A DNA stretch of 64,000 nt from Endocalyx cinctus (GCA_001600455.1 BCKC01000011.1:124001-188000); one strand, 5' to 3'. Positions 1-9,926 are shown, numbered from the stretch's first letter. Translations and numbers: made by a program. The notes: generated from the sequence alone by a model not told the origin.

Positions 1-1031
1 TTGTAAATGTACGCCAATACATTACAGCTAATGATAGTGGCGGTTGGTGCATGCGAGACCGTAATGAATAAACCAGAAGGCAGCTGAATATTGTAGGTAT
101 AATTTCGAAAGTAAGGGCCAGGTATATAATGGCTTTTTGAACGTGGTTCGAAGGAAACATGATGAGAAACGCAATGAAATGTTTTTATAAGTTATTTGGG
201 TAGGAATTAAATTTGGAGTGAATGGAAATTCATCCTCAATTACTGCTTATTATCAGCCCTGAAGACACATTATCTTTACCTAATACAGCTGTGGTAAATA
301 GCGTATATTTGTAAGGCACTGATAGGGACGCAAAAGGGTGGAGTGCTTCCTGCTTCAATATTCTATCTATAAATTAACTCGTTAGCTTATCCCTTCTGGG
401 GTATTTTACTAGAGACTATCCTCTCAGGGGTCGCTGAATTGGCAACCGAGAAAGACGTAATTATGTATGCAACAGGTGGGACCGTAGAGTGTTAAAGTAC
501 ATAAGGGTTGTCGAAGTTACCAAGGGTGGTAGACTAATTTCAGGGGTTGTGCTGCATGCGGTGGCGGGCCATAATTCGTTATTATTATGCTAGTTTATTA
601 CATTATATTACTCCTAGGATTAGTTCCATATCAGTTGTATATACGGGAGGTGAGATCTAGCATAATTTTTGGTTCTGTGAATGTTGGGGCCAGGCGGGAG
701 AATAATGCTCTTGAGTGATGATAACCTCCGATAGTGCTCAATTCCTAAAAGTTTTCATGCATTAATAGGCTTCCAGCTCCTACAGTGAATAGAAACGATA
801 TCTCCTAAAAGAACAAGTATATCGCGGTCTTCCGTGCAAATTAACTAGTAGTACGTAGGGCAGGCTGATGCCCGGGCCTTCCCGGAGGCACAGTAGAGAC
901 GTATAGTTCCCTTCTTAAGTAGTGTCTCAAGATGATTACGAAACCTTAACAAGGTCTTCTTATATCCTGATATCTCTGTTAAGCCGAACGCTCAAGCTCC
1001 GGTAGTCATTAATAAGTAATAGCATATCTAA
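1..1031. other. No recognisable gene
   Basis: AT-rich sequence with stops in all frames. I see no domain, RNA gene or clear repeat structure here. Confidence 0.6.
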
Positions 1032-1196
1032 CGCGGTTATCCAGTAATTTAAGTACCATGCCTTGTATACGGTATTCGCACCTAGTCTTACCTGTCCTTA
1101 CAGAGCATAGTAACTATATTCAGGCCTCGTCATCTCAAGGCAGACTTCAAGCGTGTTCAGGGGTAACGATGGGGCGATGGGGCAATGGGTACAAGA
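1032..1196 (+). repeat. Dispersed repeat, copy 1 (partner near 56.7 kb)
   Basis: This stretch matches 56641-56832 in the same orientation. Both begin with CGCGGTTATCCA and share a long, nearly identical core around AGGCCTCGTCA/CCTCAAGGCAG. Differences in the core are mostly C/T or G/A transitions, as expected for two mutated copies of one repeat. The class of element is unknown. Confidence 0.6.
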
Positions 1197-1584
1197 CATA
1201 TCACTCACGGGAGGATGAATCCGCCGCAAATGAGCCCTGACCTACATAGAGGGGGCACATAAGTATAGATTCCACATAGGCAGTCGTGTATTACAGGGTA
1301 TATAGGGAGCGAAGTGGAAAATATTTTTCAGACTACAAGTATCACGAAACATATTAAAATGTCAACCTATATCAGCCAAACAGACGAGTATACAATTCAA
1401 ATAAGCCTTGCTATCCTACCCTTCTTCATCATAGGGCTTGTCCTTGCCGGTCTCAACTCGGCCAGGGGCCATAGGGTCCAACTGCCTCGCGTGCTTCCTA
1501 CGCAGATTATCCGAACCGAGGTGGCTAGAGAGAGAGGCGGAGCCCAAGGCGTATTTCCTATATTTTAAGCCCCGAAAGATGCAA
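1197..1584. other. No recognisable gene; upstream region of next gene
   Basis: A short open frame covers part of this stretch, but it has no recognisable domain and overlaps an equally open frame on the other strand. I call nothing except the promoter that follows. Confidence 0.5.
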
Positions 1585-1592
1585 TATAAATA
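1585..1592 (+). promoter_or_regulatory. TATA box of membrane-protein gene
   Basis: TATAAATA lies about 150 bp before the ATG at 1744. The region between is C/T-rich with CATC/CAAC-type start-site sequence, normal for an ascomycete promoter and 5' UTR. Confidence 0.5.
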
Positions 1593-1743
1593 GGGCAACC
1601 GCTTGCACTCGACACATCATCGTCAATACATTCTTTTACTTGTCTCTCGTCCAACTCTCGTGACATCAGCAGCCACCGGCCTACCCCGTCTCCCACAACA
1701 TTTTTAATCTTCTATTTCTGTTTCTCTGCTTGCTACTGTAGCC

Positions 1744-2355
1744 ATGGCCTTTCTTACGAATTTTTTCACATTTGCTGCCAGGGTGATGAAGAAAGTGTAC
1801 TGGGTCATCCTAGCTCCCATTTGCCTCTTCATGATAGCCAGGGCCTGCTTCGACATCTTCACCCTCGTCTCAGCCTTCGGTTGGCTCGAAGTTTTTCAAG
1901 AGCTCCACGGGAGGCACGGCGGCGACTGGGGATGGACCATCTTCATTATCGTCTTCAGCTTCATCAGTGTTCTCAGCAATTTTGGAACTCCCATATTGAT
2001 CGGCATCTTGGCTGCTGCTGCAGGGTCGATTACTACCCGGGTCGGATACGTGATGACATTTTTCATCGCAATTTGGGAGCTTCTAGTGTACTTACTATCG
2101 TGGGTCTACGTGCGCCCGCGGCACTGGCCCGAAATTTTGCGCGCGGCAGGGTATCAGGATGACGCCAATCACGTCGACACATACTTCAACTTCGTGCAGG
2201 CCAACATCATCTTCTGGTCTATCATCGCCGTCACGAGCATTGTCGGGTTTATTGTCCGCATGATCGCGCAGCCCTTGGCCGATCCCGCTATCACGGAATC
2301 TCAGGAGTGGGTGACTCAAGACCGGGGGGTGGTAGGGCCTTCCATGATAGTATAG
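1744..2355 (+). CDS. Hypothetical multi-pass membrane protein, 203 aa
   Basis: Unbroken 203-residue frame starting at an ATG in good context (GCCATGG). Four hydrophobic helices are visible at about residues 19-45, 63-93, 100-123 and 153-176. The first is preceded by basic residues, and a short polar tail follows the last. No catalytic motif is recognisable and I do not know the family; a small integral membrane protein of unknown role is the safest reading. Codon use is noticeably GC-richer than the flanking DNA, unlike the mutated pseudogenes around it, which supports a functional gene. It has its own TATA-type promoter and no intron is needed. Confidence 0.75.
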   Translation: MAFLTNFFTFAARVMKKVYWVILAPICLFMIARACFDIFTLVSAFGWLEVFQELHGRHGGDWGWTIFIIVFSFISVLSNFGTPILIGILAAAAGSITTRVGYVMTFFIAIWELLVYLLSWVYVRPRHWPEILRAAGYQDDANHVDTYFNFVQANIIFWSIIAVTSIVGFIVRMIAQPLADPAITESQEWVTQDRGVVGPSMIV

Positions 2356-3060
2356 AACACAGAACCGTATAAATTTTGATTTGAGGTATTCAGCAATGAC
2401 GAAATTCCTTGCAACATCGATGTGTTCCACTTTGCCCTATAGTTATAAGAACAAACTTCAACAATAGATTACAATTAGCTGAGTTGTTCTCGTACGCTGT
2501 TGTGTTTCTATATTAACCTAAACCGACTATAAAGTATTGCATTTAGAGTTAAGAGAACATAATAGGGTTTTACCTCGGTATCGCCATCAGAAGTCATCAG
2601 AAGGGCTTTGTGGCTCATCATAATCATAAGATAACTATTTAAGGTGGCCTTCGTGGTCTGGTATGTTATATCTTCCCAGAGCGAGACCGCGTCAGGCAAC
2701 TGAAGGCTGAGGGGCTAGTATCATGACGACCTGAGCATGATTGTTGTATGCAATGTAGGAATACATGAATAGCTAGTAACCTAGTTATCAGTGAACGGAA
2801 AGTCTTAGGGACGCTCCTGCAAGGTTATAACGATACCCCTCAGATGTCTGCCTTGTATTGATATACGGGCGCTCCATCTGTATGGAATGTTCTATGCTGA
2901 GGCGTGAGATGGACGTCCTGTTACTGAAAAGATGCTGAACTACGTCTCGTATACAGAAGGCGGAGCACAAATAGGAAGGTAACTTAAGGACGGCAATATT
3001 ATAATCCGCTTTGGCGGCCTCCACCCCTAATGTCTCATGGTTTAGGGATACGAGTTGCGG
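2356..3060. other. No recognisable gene
   Basis: 3' flank of the membrane-protein gene and AT-rich spacer. Short minus-strand open frames show no conserved motif. Confidence 0.5.
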
Positions 3061-3068
3061 TATATAAA
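3061..3068 (+). promoter_or_regulatory. TATA box of SIM-containing gene
   Basis: TATATAAA sits 75 bp before the ATG at 3143. A transcript starting about 30 bp downstream would begin near 3090, which makes 3143 the first usable ATG. Confidence 0.55.
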
Positions 3069-3142
3069 GTCGACCGCCCTCCTTTTCGTTGATTTACAAA
3101 ACTTCCCTCTTCATCTTCATATTTATCGAAAAACTTTTCAGC

Positions 3143-3898
3143 ATGGATAAGACAACTCAACATTCCTCACTTTCTAGGTTCGAAGTCGACCTCGTTGGCA
3201 ATGATAACTCTGGTATCAACTTTTGGAGTGTCGAAGACGACGAAACTGTCCTTCGGCTTCCATTTGGATCAGAATTCGTATACCCACCATCTATCAATAA
3301 TCCACTCAATATTTTACACCAGTTCATGTGCGATACTACCAGGAAATCCCCTTCTCGAGAAGCTCCCCATAAATCACCTGTCATTATCGACCTTACAGCT
3401 GATTCGGATTCTGAAACCATCCGAAAGAAGCCAATACAGCGGAAACGGCATCGGTCTTCAAGAAATGGCCGCATATTTCCCAACAAACGAAAAAAGGTCA
3501 CAAGATCTCCTCGAAAGGAGCGAACCAGTCGAGAGCGAGGAGAAGTACACGTTCGAGCCGTGGAAGCACGGATAGATCTCGACGACGTGTCGGGATGTTG
3601 GAAGTATACTTGGAACCGATGTCAAGATGGGCGTGGCTGGGTAAGGGATATAGGTGTACGCCGACAAGATGAAGTTGCTGGAGAGGTTCTATTAAGCTAC
3701 GCTTCCGATAAATTGTCTGTTGTGGTCTATATGGATGGTGCTTGGCCATTCGTAGTACGTTGGAATAATAGCGCACAAGTCTTCGAGGGTACGGACGGCA
3801 TAGACAGGAGGTTAGATATTGAAGCTTCTGTGATGATAGACATGATGCAAGGAGGACATGGCCAGCACGTCGGCTCTATACGTTATGTAACACACTGA
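3143..3898 (+). CDS. Nuclear-looking protein with SUMO-interacting motif, 251 aa
   Basis: Open frame of 251 codons from the first ATG after the TATA box; the frame upstream contains only non-ATG codons. Residues 80-92 read VIIDLTADSDSE, a textbook SUMO-interacting motif (hydrophobic VIIDLT followed by acid). A strongly basic tract at about residues 94-132, rich in KR and RKRH, looks like a nuclear localisation signal. The C-terminal 110 residues look folded (several W, Y and hydrophobic strands), but I do not recognise the domain. The combination suggests a nuclear protein that binds SUMOylated partners; this is inference from short motifs only. Coding sequence is intact and has no intron. 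It lies just before a decayed ankyrin gene on the other strand. Confidence 0.7.
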   Translation: MDKTTQHSSLSRFEVDLVGNDNSGINFWSVEDDETVLRLPFGSEFVYPPSINNPLNILHQFMCDTTRKSPSREAPHKSPVIIDLTADSDSETIRKKPIQRKRHRSSRNGRIFPNKRKKVTRSPRKERTSRERGEVHVRAVEARIDLDDVSGCWKYTWNRCQDGRGWVRDIGVRRQDEVAGEVLLSYASDKLSVVVYMDGAWPFVVRWNNSAQVFEGTDGIDRRLDIEASVMIDMMQGGHGQHVGSIRYVTH

Positions 3899-4325
3899 CT
3901 ACGATTATTAAGTCGAGTACTGGCACAGTCCCATGCATGTATATTCCAGCTATCCCCATCTGTATAAGTAGCGTACCGCCGTCATGATCATGAGACTCTT
4001 TATCAACTTTTTTGTTTGCGAAAAGCATCACCAGAGGACTGTGTCCTTTCCCTACGGCCCATGAAAGCGCTCTGCGGCTATCACTGTCACATTTATTAAG
4101 CTCCATCTCATCGCTTCGGAGGAACAAGATCAATTAGGAATATAACCACTCTGATATGACCTGAATTAGAAGCTAAGTGAAGTAGTGCACATCCGTCATT
4201 ATTAACCACCTTCAGATTTGTCCGTTTTTTTTAAGTAATTATTTGACTACTTCAAGCTGACGACTTAAAACCTAAGGTTACCTCGAAGTAGTTAAACTAC
4301 GTCGAAAAGGGGGCAAACTTAGCAA
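3876..4325 (-). pseudogene. Ankyrin-repeat gene remnant, downstream half
   Basis: Reading the minus strand, two ankyrin-type repeats can be recognised: one around NNDGCALLHLASNSGH (about 4205-4150) and one around DSDSRRALSWAVGKGHSP (about 4090-4030), followed by a third partial repeat. The first and second are in different frames, and stops occur between 4212 and 4325, so the gene is dead. It continues across the pogo-like element into the matching ankyrin fragment at 6239-6438: joining the two sides at one TA keeps the frame. The likely parent was a fungal ankyrin protein of unknown partner. Confidence 0.7.
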
Positions 4326-4327
4326 TA

Positions 4328-4369
4328 AGTCAAAGCCCTCCCTTGCGTGCCAAACCTTAAATCAGCCAT
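4328..4369 (+). repeat. Left terminal inverted repeat of element 1
   Basis: Pairs with 6195-6236. Five of the eight mismatches are C/T or G/A differences, which fits RIP acting after insertion. Confidence 0.85.
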
Positions 4370-4488
4370 TCCAACAGGCTCCCTGCATACCATGCATCCC
4401 TTACTTCACTGGTATATATCTTGACGAAATCATCGTCGTTTTCGTTGTTTTTTATATCATTCTGTAGCCCAGAAGCCACTAATTTTCA

Positions 4489-6114
4489 ATGGGTGACTCC
4501 GAACTACGCGATCGCACCATATTAGCTGTACTCAGCGTACGAGCTGGCAGTTCCATTCGTCGAGCCTCCAAGATATACGGTCTTAGTCGGACGTATATAA
4601 CACGACGAATTTAAGGCCTCCCGTCACGAAAAGAGGCTTCAGAGATACAGCAGAAACTACCGCAAGTATAGGAGCAATACCTAGTCGACTGGATACTTCG
4701 TTAAGAAGAAATAGGGTTCGCCGTAACCATCGTACGGCACCGAAACTTCGCCCAAAAGCTTCTTCAGACCTTCAAACCGAATGGTACAATAGGAAAGCGT
4801 TGGTATAAGCGCTTTATGAATAGGTACCCCGAATTAAGTACTAAGCGGCCCATGCTGATGGATTTCCGGCGTATTAACGGTGCTACCGCCCCTAAAATCA
4901 ACATATTCTTTGACCGGCTAGACGAGCCTAAGGTCCGTACGGTACCTCCGGAGTTCGTATATAATATGGATGAGATGGGCCTCATAGAAGGCATAGGAAA
5001 TAACGGGATCGTTATCGGTATGAAGCAAAAGTATACTATCGTTCAGGAAAGCGTTAATCGTACCTGGATAAGTATTATTAAGTGTATCAATAGTACCGGT
5101 ACTGCTATACGCCCGCTGGTCATTTTTTCGGGTATACACGTACAACAACAGTGGTTTCCGGACGACGACGATATCCTGTATACTAATTGAAGGTTTACTA
5201 CCTTACCGACCGGCTGGACGAACAATAATATCGGTCTAAAGTGGTTACGGGAGGTATTTATACCCGATACTTCACCCGTTAACCCTAATCAATAGAGGGT
5301 ACTTATTCTGGACGGTCATAGCTCCCATATTACCGACGAATTTATATATGACTGTTATTCGAATAAGATCTGGCTGGTATTTTTACTAGTACATACTTCC
5401 CATATACTTTAGCCACTCGATGTGGGAGTTTTCAGTACCTTAAAGTTAATATATAGACGAAAATTTCACCTAGCGTGTATGGTACATTCGAACATATCTC
5501 CTGGCAAGGAAGAATTTCTTCTCGCGTACAAATTAGCAAGGGATGAAGCCCTAAAACAGAAGAATATATTAGCTGGCTGGAAAGTAACAAGTATCTTCCC
5601 CAGAGATCGAAATAAGTCCCTAAACTCTCGACTTATACGTATGACAGAAGCGCCAGCAATATCAAGCCTGGAAATACTTGATACACCCGAAATTAGCACT
5701 CCAGCTAGCCTAATACCGGTTATTACACCCAAAAGTTCAAGGGAAATGTATTAGTTACTTCGTACGTATTAGGAAAATGGTGAAAATATCGATTTACCGG
5801 TCGTACGTATACTGTTTCGGAAAGTTGGTAAAATAATTGATGAAAAAAACACTCAAGTATATGACTTGGAAGTACGTAATACTTCATTGACGGAAATATT
5901 AAAAAAAACAATCGTTAAAAAGCGTAAAAGGGTACAGCCAGACCCTAATAAGGCCTTCGTTGATATAGTACGGGTTCATGAGGTTAAGGCTGGTATAAGT
6001 AAGTTGACGAGGGCTTCAGTTAATACCGATAGCGACGACGAGGTTATTTCTGACTGTACGGAGTCAACAGTGGAGGATGAGGTACTTGAATGCATTGAGG
6101 TGGTACAGGTGTAA
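4489..6114 (+). pseudogene. pogo/Fot1-like DDE transposase with eight in-frame stops
   Basis: One reading frame runs 542 codons from an ATG to the final stop, the size usual for Fot1-like transposases. The N-terminus has a psq-type helix-turn-helix (AGSSIRRASKIYGLS), followed by a CENP-B-like segment (GTIGKRWYKRFMNRYPEL). The catalytic acids are all present: D in YNMDEMG (4969), D in LDGHSSH (5311) and D in PLDVGVF (5419), spaced 114 and 36 codons apart (DD35D). In-frame stops at 4612, 4669, 4702, 5188, 5293, 5410, 5752 and 5770 mostly sit where CAA, CAG or TGG would be expected, so single C-to-T or G-to-A changes explain them. No frameshift is needed, so decay was almost wholly by point mutation. 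Confidence 0.88.
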
Positions 6115-6194
6115 TTTCGAATTCGGAAGTGCTATCGTTATTGAGATAGTTTTATTTTCGTATTATGTATTAATAAAAGCTTCATTATTTCCTG

Positions 6195-6236
6195 ATGGTT
6201 GATTTGGGGGGTGGAGCGTAAGGGAGGGCTTTGACT
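6195..6236 (-). repeat. Right terminal inverted repeat of element 1
   Basis: Reverse complement of 4328-4369 with eight mismatches. It is followed directly by the target TA. Confidence 0.85.
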
Positions 6237-6238
6237 TA

Positions 6239-6438
6239 GCTGATAAAAACGGAATAACGTCGCTCCATATGGCTTCCGATGCGGCGACATATACGGGACT
6301 CCTCCTATGATTACTGGAAGTATTTACAGCGGCTTTTTTCTCTAGGATATACCTGACTCCTAATATCCACCCTCGTGACGAGGCGGTGTCAAGAGCCGTT
6401 CGATTCGACGAGTCCGTATAGGTTATATATAGCTTCAC
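6239..6438 (-). pseudogene. Ankyrin-repeat gene remnant, upstream half
   Basis: The minus strand encodes two ankyrin-like repeats, recognisable from DSSNRTALDTASSRGW and the following helix pair ending ILEKKAAVNTSSNHRRSP. The frame runs without a break up to the insertion site of element 1 and, if the element and one TA are removed, carries on into 4325. There is no plausible ATG start, so the 5' part is lost or lies beyond a decayed exon. Together with 3876-4325 this is one interrupted gene. Confidence 0.72.
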
Positions 6439-6484
6439 CTCGGTAATAATAAGTGATATTGTAAGTTATATAGAAAGCCAAGTC

Positions 6485-6910
6485 ATGCCGTCCTCCGCAC
6501 TCACTTCGTTAAAACTAGAATATAAGATAGAAGTCTATCAACAGCCGCAGGCCGCTCCAGCGTGCGACTATGGCGGACGAGACCGCAGGGTGATTGACCT
6601 ACTGCCAATTGGTCAGTTCACGATCAAATATCTGGAAACTCCGATAGCCAAGATTCTCAGTCAGACCGGCAAAGGCTCATGGGCATGACCATATCGTCTC
6701 CGTTTGCCCAAACAGGGAATAATAAGGAGAGCTGCTTTTTGAACTTCCCACGTCTCTAATTTAATGTTTGGCGTCGGGTTAGTGTCATCAAAATTTTGGA
6801 AGACATACTAGGGATATATACCGATAGGATAATAGACGGAAACATTAATCTGGGAAAATCGCTGTCTTCGGTAAGCTGCAGGAAGGAGGTTAATCATACA
6901 TGCTCAGTGA
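6485..6910 (+). pseudogene. Velvet-domain remnant
   Basis: The frame from 6485 contains YKIEVYQQPQAAPACDYGG and DRRVIDLLPI, close to the N-terminal signature of velvet regulators (QQP..ARACGFG.KDRR.IDPPPI). After a stop at 6688, a second frame (about 6730-6910) reads FPRL, then a pattern resembling the C-terminal velvet segment (YTDR.I.GN..LGKSLSS). The middle of the domain is missing. Velvet proteins (VeA, VelB, VosA, VelC) are fungal transcriptional regulators of development and secondary metabolism. This copy is too short and broken to work, and which member it came from cannot be told. The N-terminal match is good, the second part weaker. Confidence 0.5.
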
Positions 6911-7164
6911 TAGCACTTGACAGTGTGCAGATCCGCGACCTTTTCTCGTCGTTGCACACGAATCTCATGGATTTCATGGATCCCGAGTTCGTCCCTTCAA
7001 CCGCAAATAGGAACTCGCCATCAACTCAATATTTAAATACCTGGGACCTCATATTTCGCAGAGGGCTTTATTAATGGTCAAAGTGCGAAGAACCAGTTGA
7101 TGGTAATATACTTGACCTAAAACGAAATTCATGATAGCAGTGAAGATGTAAATTACAAGAAAAA

Positions 7165-7753
7165 TTACTCTCCTAGTTTAATCCCGAAGTCACCCCATTT
7201 AATTTGTCGCAAGCATTTCCCTTGGCACCAAAGTTTATCGCAACACTCTTGTCGACATTTTGGACAAGTTATATTTGTTTTCCTACATTCCTGTAAACAA
7301 TGTTTGCAGAAAACGTGGCCTATAATAATTAGTTAACTGTTTAGTACTATGAATCCGGAAGTCTTACTACACTCCTGTGCTACTGTCGGTTCCTTCAAAG
7401 TCAGATAGCAGATTTCGCAATTGCTATTTAGTCCTCTGACCTCACGTATTTTTTCCGAATAGCAATTACACTTAGAACATTTGAGTTTTGTATGATGTTT
7501 ATGGTCCGGGCAGACAATCTAATTATTCGCAAGTTAGCCACCAAAAAAAAAAAAAAAACATAATAGAAAAATCACGCCTTACGCATCCACACTCTAAGAT
7601 ATATTGCTTAGTATTCGCCTTGGTGTCTTTGTAACAAATAGTGCAACTTCGAGCTTCCCCAGTAATATCAATGACCTCTACAGTGTTCTTTACGGAAACT
7701 GAGTCATTGTTTATAAGAGGTTCGAAATGAATAAACCACGTTCGTTGGGACAT
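7165..7753 (-). pseudogene. Decayed RING/zinc-binding protein gene
   Basis: Minus strand, starting at ATG 7753. A first cysteine-rich module reads SCTICYKD...LECGC, then the frame is lost at a 16-bp A/T run near 7543-7558. In another frame a cysteine/histidine cluster follows (VCPDHKHH, LKCSKCNC), then CEICYLT and, after a TAA, the second half of a RING finger: GHVFCKHCLQEC and TCPKCRQECC. The order C-x2-C, G-H-x-F-C-x2-C, C-P-x-C-R is the standard RING layout of E3 ubiquitin ligases. The homopolymer frameshift and internal stop make this a pseudogene unless an intron removes both; no clean GT/AG pair is seen. Confidence 0.6.
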
Positions 7754-7986
7754 ATTTCAAAGACGTATTAAACGTAACTACGAAAGCATAATATATAGAA
7801 TAAAAATCAACTCGAACAATTAGGAAACTATGTGAAAGGTGCGATTTAAATGTCAACATCAGGGCTAGTTTAAATCTTCACATTCACGTTGTATATTTCG
7901 CCGAATATAAGAAAATTGCGACCCAGGTAAGGAAGGACTTACTTCTGACGCTGACATTCACATCTATGACTATCGGAGCTAAAGCA

Positions 7987-8092
7987 ATGGGTTCCTATGG
8001 GTTCCCACGACGCTCCCATGGGGGCTTGGCAATTCTCATCGGCTCCCCACGAAAAATAAAAAACCCATGGGATCCCATGGGGGCATGGGTTC
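7987..8092. repeat. CCCATGGG-rich palindromic patch
   Basis: A GC-rich patch in AT-rich DNA with repeated TCCCATGGGGGC and CCCATGGGATCCCATGGG. The two halves (GCTCCCATGGGGGCTTGG and GATCCCATGGGGGCATGG) are direct repeats that are also partly palindromic. No coding sense is evident. Confidence 0.5.
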
Positions 8093-8099
8093 TTGGCGT

Positions 8100-8873
8100 G
8101 AGATGGGAGTGTACTGTGTAAAGCCTTAATCGGAGCCAACAATGACTTTATTTTTACCCCTGTGGTATAGTGTGTGGTTAGGGAATACGTAACCCTTGCA
8201 TAAAACATAGTAAAAGGGTTTCATAAAATCTAACCGGCAGATGAACTCCGTTACCGGTCCCGTAGCACGCTTCTTTTACAGATATCATCCGGCTTCCTAT
8301 CACGTTTTAGCATCATTAAACTATTTTGAATACCTTAAAAAAATCAATTGAGGCCTAATATAAGCGCATAGATTTCGGAAGTTCGGTATCTTTACATAGT
8401 AAATTACATATTCAAACTGCGGTTGTACCTCAAAATCGTGAGACAGTTTACTCCCTTTTGATTGCTTTAATGGAAACTCCTTTACACCGTTGTCATTATT
8501 GGTAGCTCTCCTGAGGTTAGCTTGCTCGGTTTACGGTGTCATTGGTCAATTTGTTATCTGTAGTATCGAACGATCTAGTGTATACGCTTACATAGAGCTG
8601 GCTTACACATGATGTAGGTTCTAGGATCACCATATCAATCAGAACCAACATGCATAAGGATGTGGGGTGATGAAGCCAAGCCGCAAGGAAGTTACGGGGG
8701 TCGAGCATGGATTTACTGTGCTAAGGGAATGATACGAGCCGATTATAAAAAAGAGGAGGACCAAATACATAATAAGTGTTTTTTGTGATGATACATATGT
8801 GATATTGTAGATGTTGTATGATAAATGGGGACTAGCTAAGTTCTGAATTTTCAAGGTTTTTATAGTTAAGTTT
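8100..8873. other. No recognisable gene
   Basis: AT-rich spacer. Short open frames on the minus strand have no conserved motif. Confidence 0.5.
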
Positions 8874-9015
8874 CGTACAGTACGAGCTTGCAGTTGACCA
8901 GGGGGCCTAAAAAGTTGACTAGGGGGTGAATGGAGGTAAACTGAGCAGGGTTTAAAATTTAAACCCGGGTTCAATTTTTTAGACCCCTTGTTCACCTGTA
9001 ACCCCGTACAGTACG
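8874..9015. repeat. Short inverted-repeat (MITE-like) element, 142 bp
   Basis: The first and last 35 bases pair as an imperfect inverted repeat at about 27 positions, with CGTACAGTACG at both tips (itself a palindrome). The centre holds GGGTTTAAAATTTAAACCC, a perfect palindrome around one base, and GTTGACCAGGGGG / GTTGACTAGGGGG as a direct repeat. No clear target duplication was found. It looks like a small fold-back element without coding capacity. Confidence 0.6.
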
Positions 9016-9024
9016 CCTTCCTAT

Positions 9025-9067
9025 TATAAGATGGACTATAAGATGGACTATAAGACGGATTATGAGA
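9025..9067 (+). repeat. 12-bp tandem repeat (ATAAGATGGACT)
   Basis: Three and a half copies of ATAAGATGGACT; the last ones are degraded (ATAAGACGGATT, ATGAGATT). Confidence 0.7.
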
Positions 9068-9855
9068 TTATTAAGGAAAGTGGGGACCCATCACCCCACT
9101 TCCCATATACATATCAACAACACTTCCAGTAAACCTTATCCACTCGCCACCAATCTATTATACAACTTTTGCTCATCATATTCATTGTTTCATTGTAGCT
9201 ACCACATCAACCAAGGACTGATTCTGTAAGGAACGAGGTTACGTTGGAGTAAGACAGTCAGTAGTTTAAGAACTTATTAATGATATTATTATTTTTGCCC
9301 CCACCCTTCCTCTCTATCCAAGAGGCAACAGCCTCTCCTTATAGACCAGCTCATCTTAAGCTACCCGGAGGGTAGCCGTAGGAAAGCTGCTAGAGCAATA
9401 CAGGAAATTGGCGTCCCTAACAGGGTCTGTCATTATATTCTATACAGTGTGTTGGTGGTATGTAGAAGGATATATTCATTCTGATTATGTCATTTTTCCT
9501 TTCATTGCCGAGACCGTGATAGAGAGACTAGTATTGTTTAAGCCTTATATCATATATTATTTGGCTATTTTCGTTGGAATGCTGACTGTTAGGTAAATGT
9601 GCTAATAGTCAGATGACGGCTAATGCATGCGATCAGGATTATCTGCTTATCTTACTTGTATAGGAGTAATAATTATATCGAAGCAGGGATCATCGGAATA
9701 GAGATGTCATAACTACCCCTGCTAGAATAAAATCCCACCGAACCGCCAAAGTCGCCGGTTCCCATATGGTAACAGCATATATCGTTGATATTCTGGGTAA
9801 GTAATCTATACCGCTAGAAAGCCCTCACTGACGCGATCATGGCCATATAATTAAC
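9068..9855. other. No clear gene; weak helix-turn-helix-like traces
   Basis: Around 9360-9430 one frame reads RRKAARAIQEIGVPNR, and around 9730-9790 another reads RTAKVAGSH. Both resemble helix-turn-helix segments of Tc1/pogo transposases, but they are short, separated by stops and not supported by inverted ends. Confidence 0.25.
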
Positions 9856-9926
9856 TGGTACATCGTACTTTTGAGTAAGGTGGAGTGGGAAAAGCACCTC
9901 TGTTCTACTCCCCATACAAATTAAAC
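9856..9926 (+). repeat. About 70-bp direct repeat, unit 1
   Basis: Aligns with 10102-10170 with scattered differences; both contain GGGAAAAGCACCTCTGTTC-like sequence. The spacer between them has further GTGGTAT/CCACC variants of the same motif. No gene is seen in 9856-10170. Confidence 0.5.

Larger units (their letters stand above)
4328..6236 (+). mobile_element. Complete pogo/Fot1-like DNA transposon (element 1), RIP-inactivated
   Basis: The element is bounded by imperfect inverted repeats: 4328-4369 and 6195-6236 pair at 34 of 42 positions, with the outermost AGTCAAAGCCCTCCCTT perfect. TA dinucleotides at 4326-4327 and 6237-6238 are the expected target-site duplication of Tc1/mariner-pogo elements. 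It contains one transposase pseudogene. Its length of 1909 bp is normal for Fot1-like elements. It sits inside an ankyrin-repeat gene, whose two halves flank it. Eight in-frame stops make it non-autonomous today. Confidence 0.88.

Noticed and set aside
3089..3142. Upstream extension of the SIM protein giving a hydrophobic, signal-like N-terminus
   Set aside because: It starts at TTG, not ATG, and would lie at the predicted transcription start. The ATG at 3143 is preferred.
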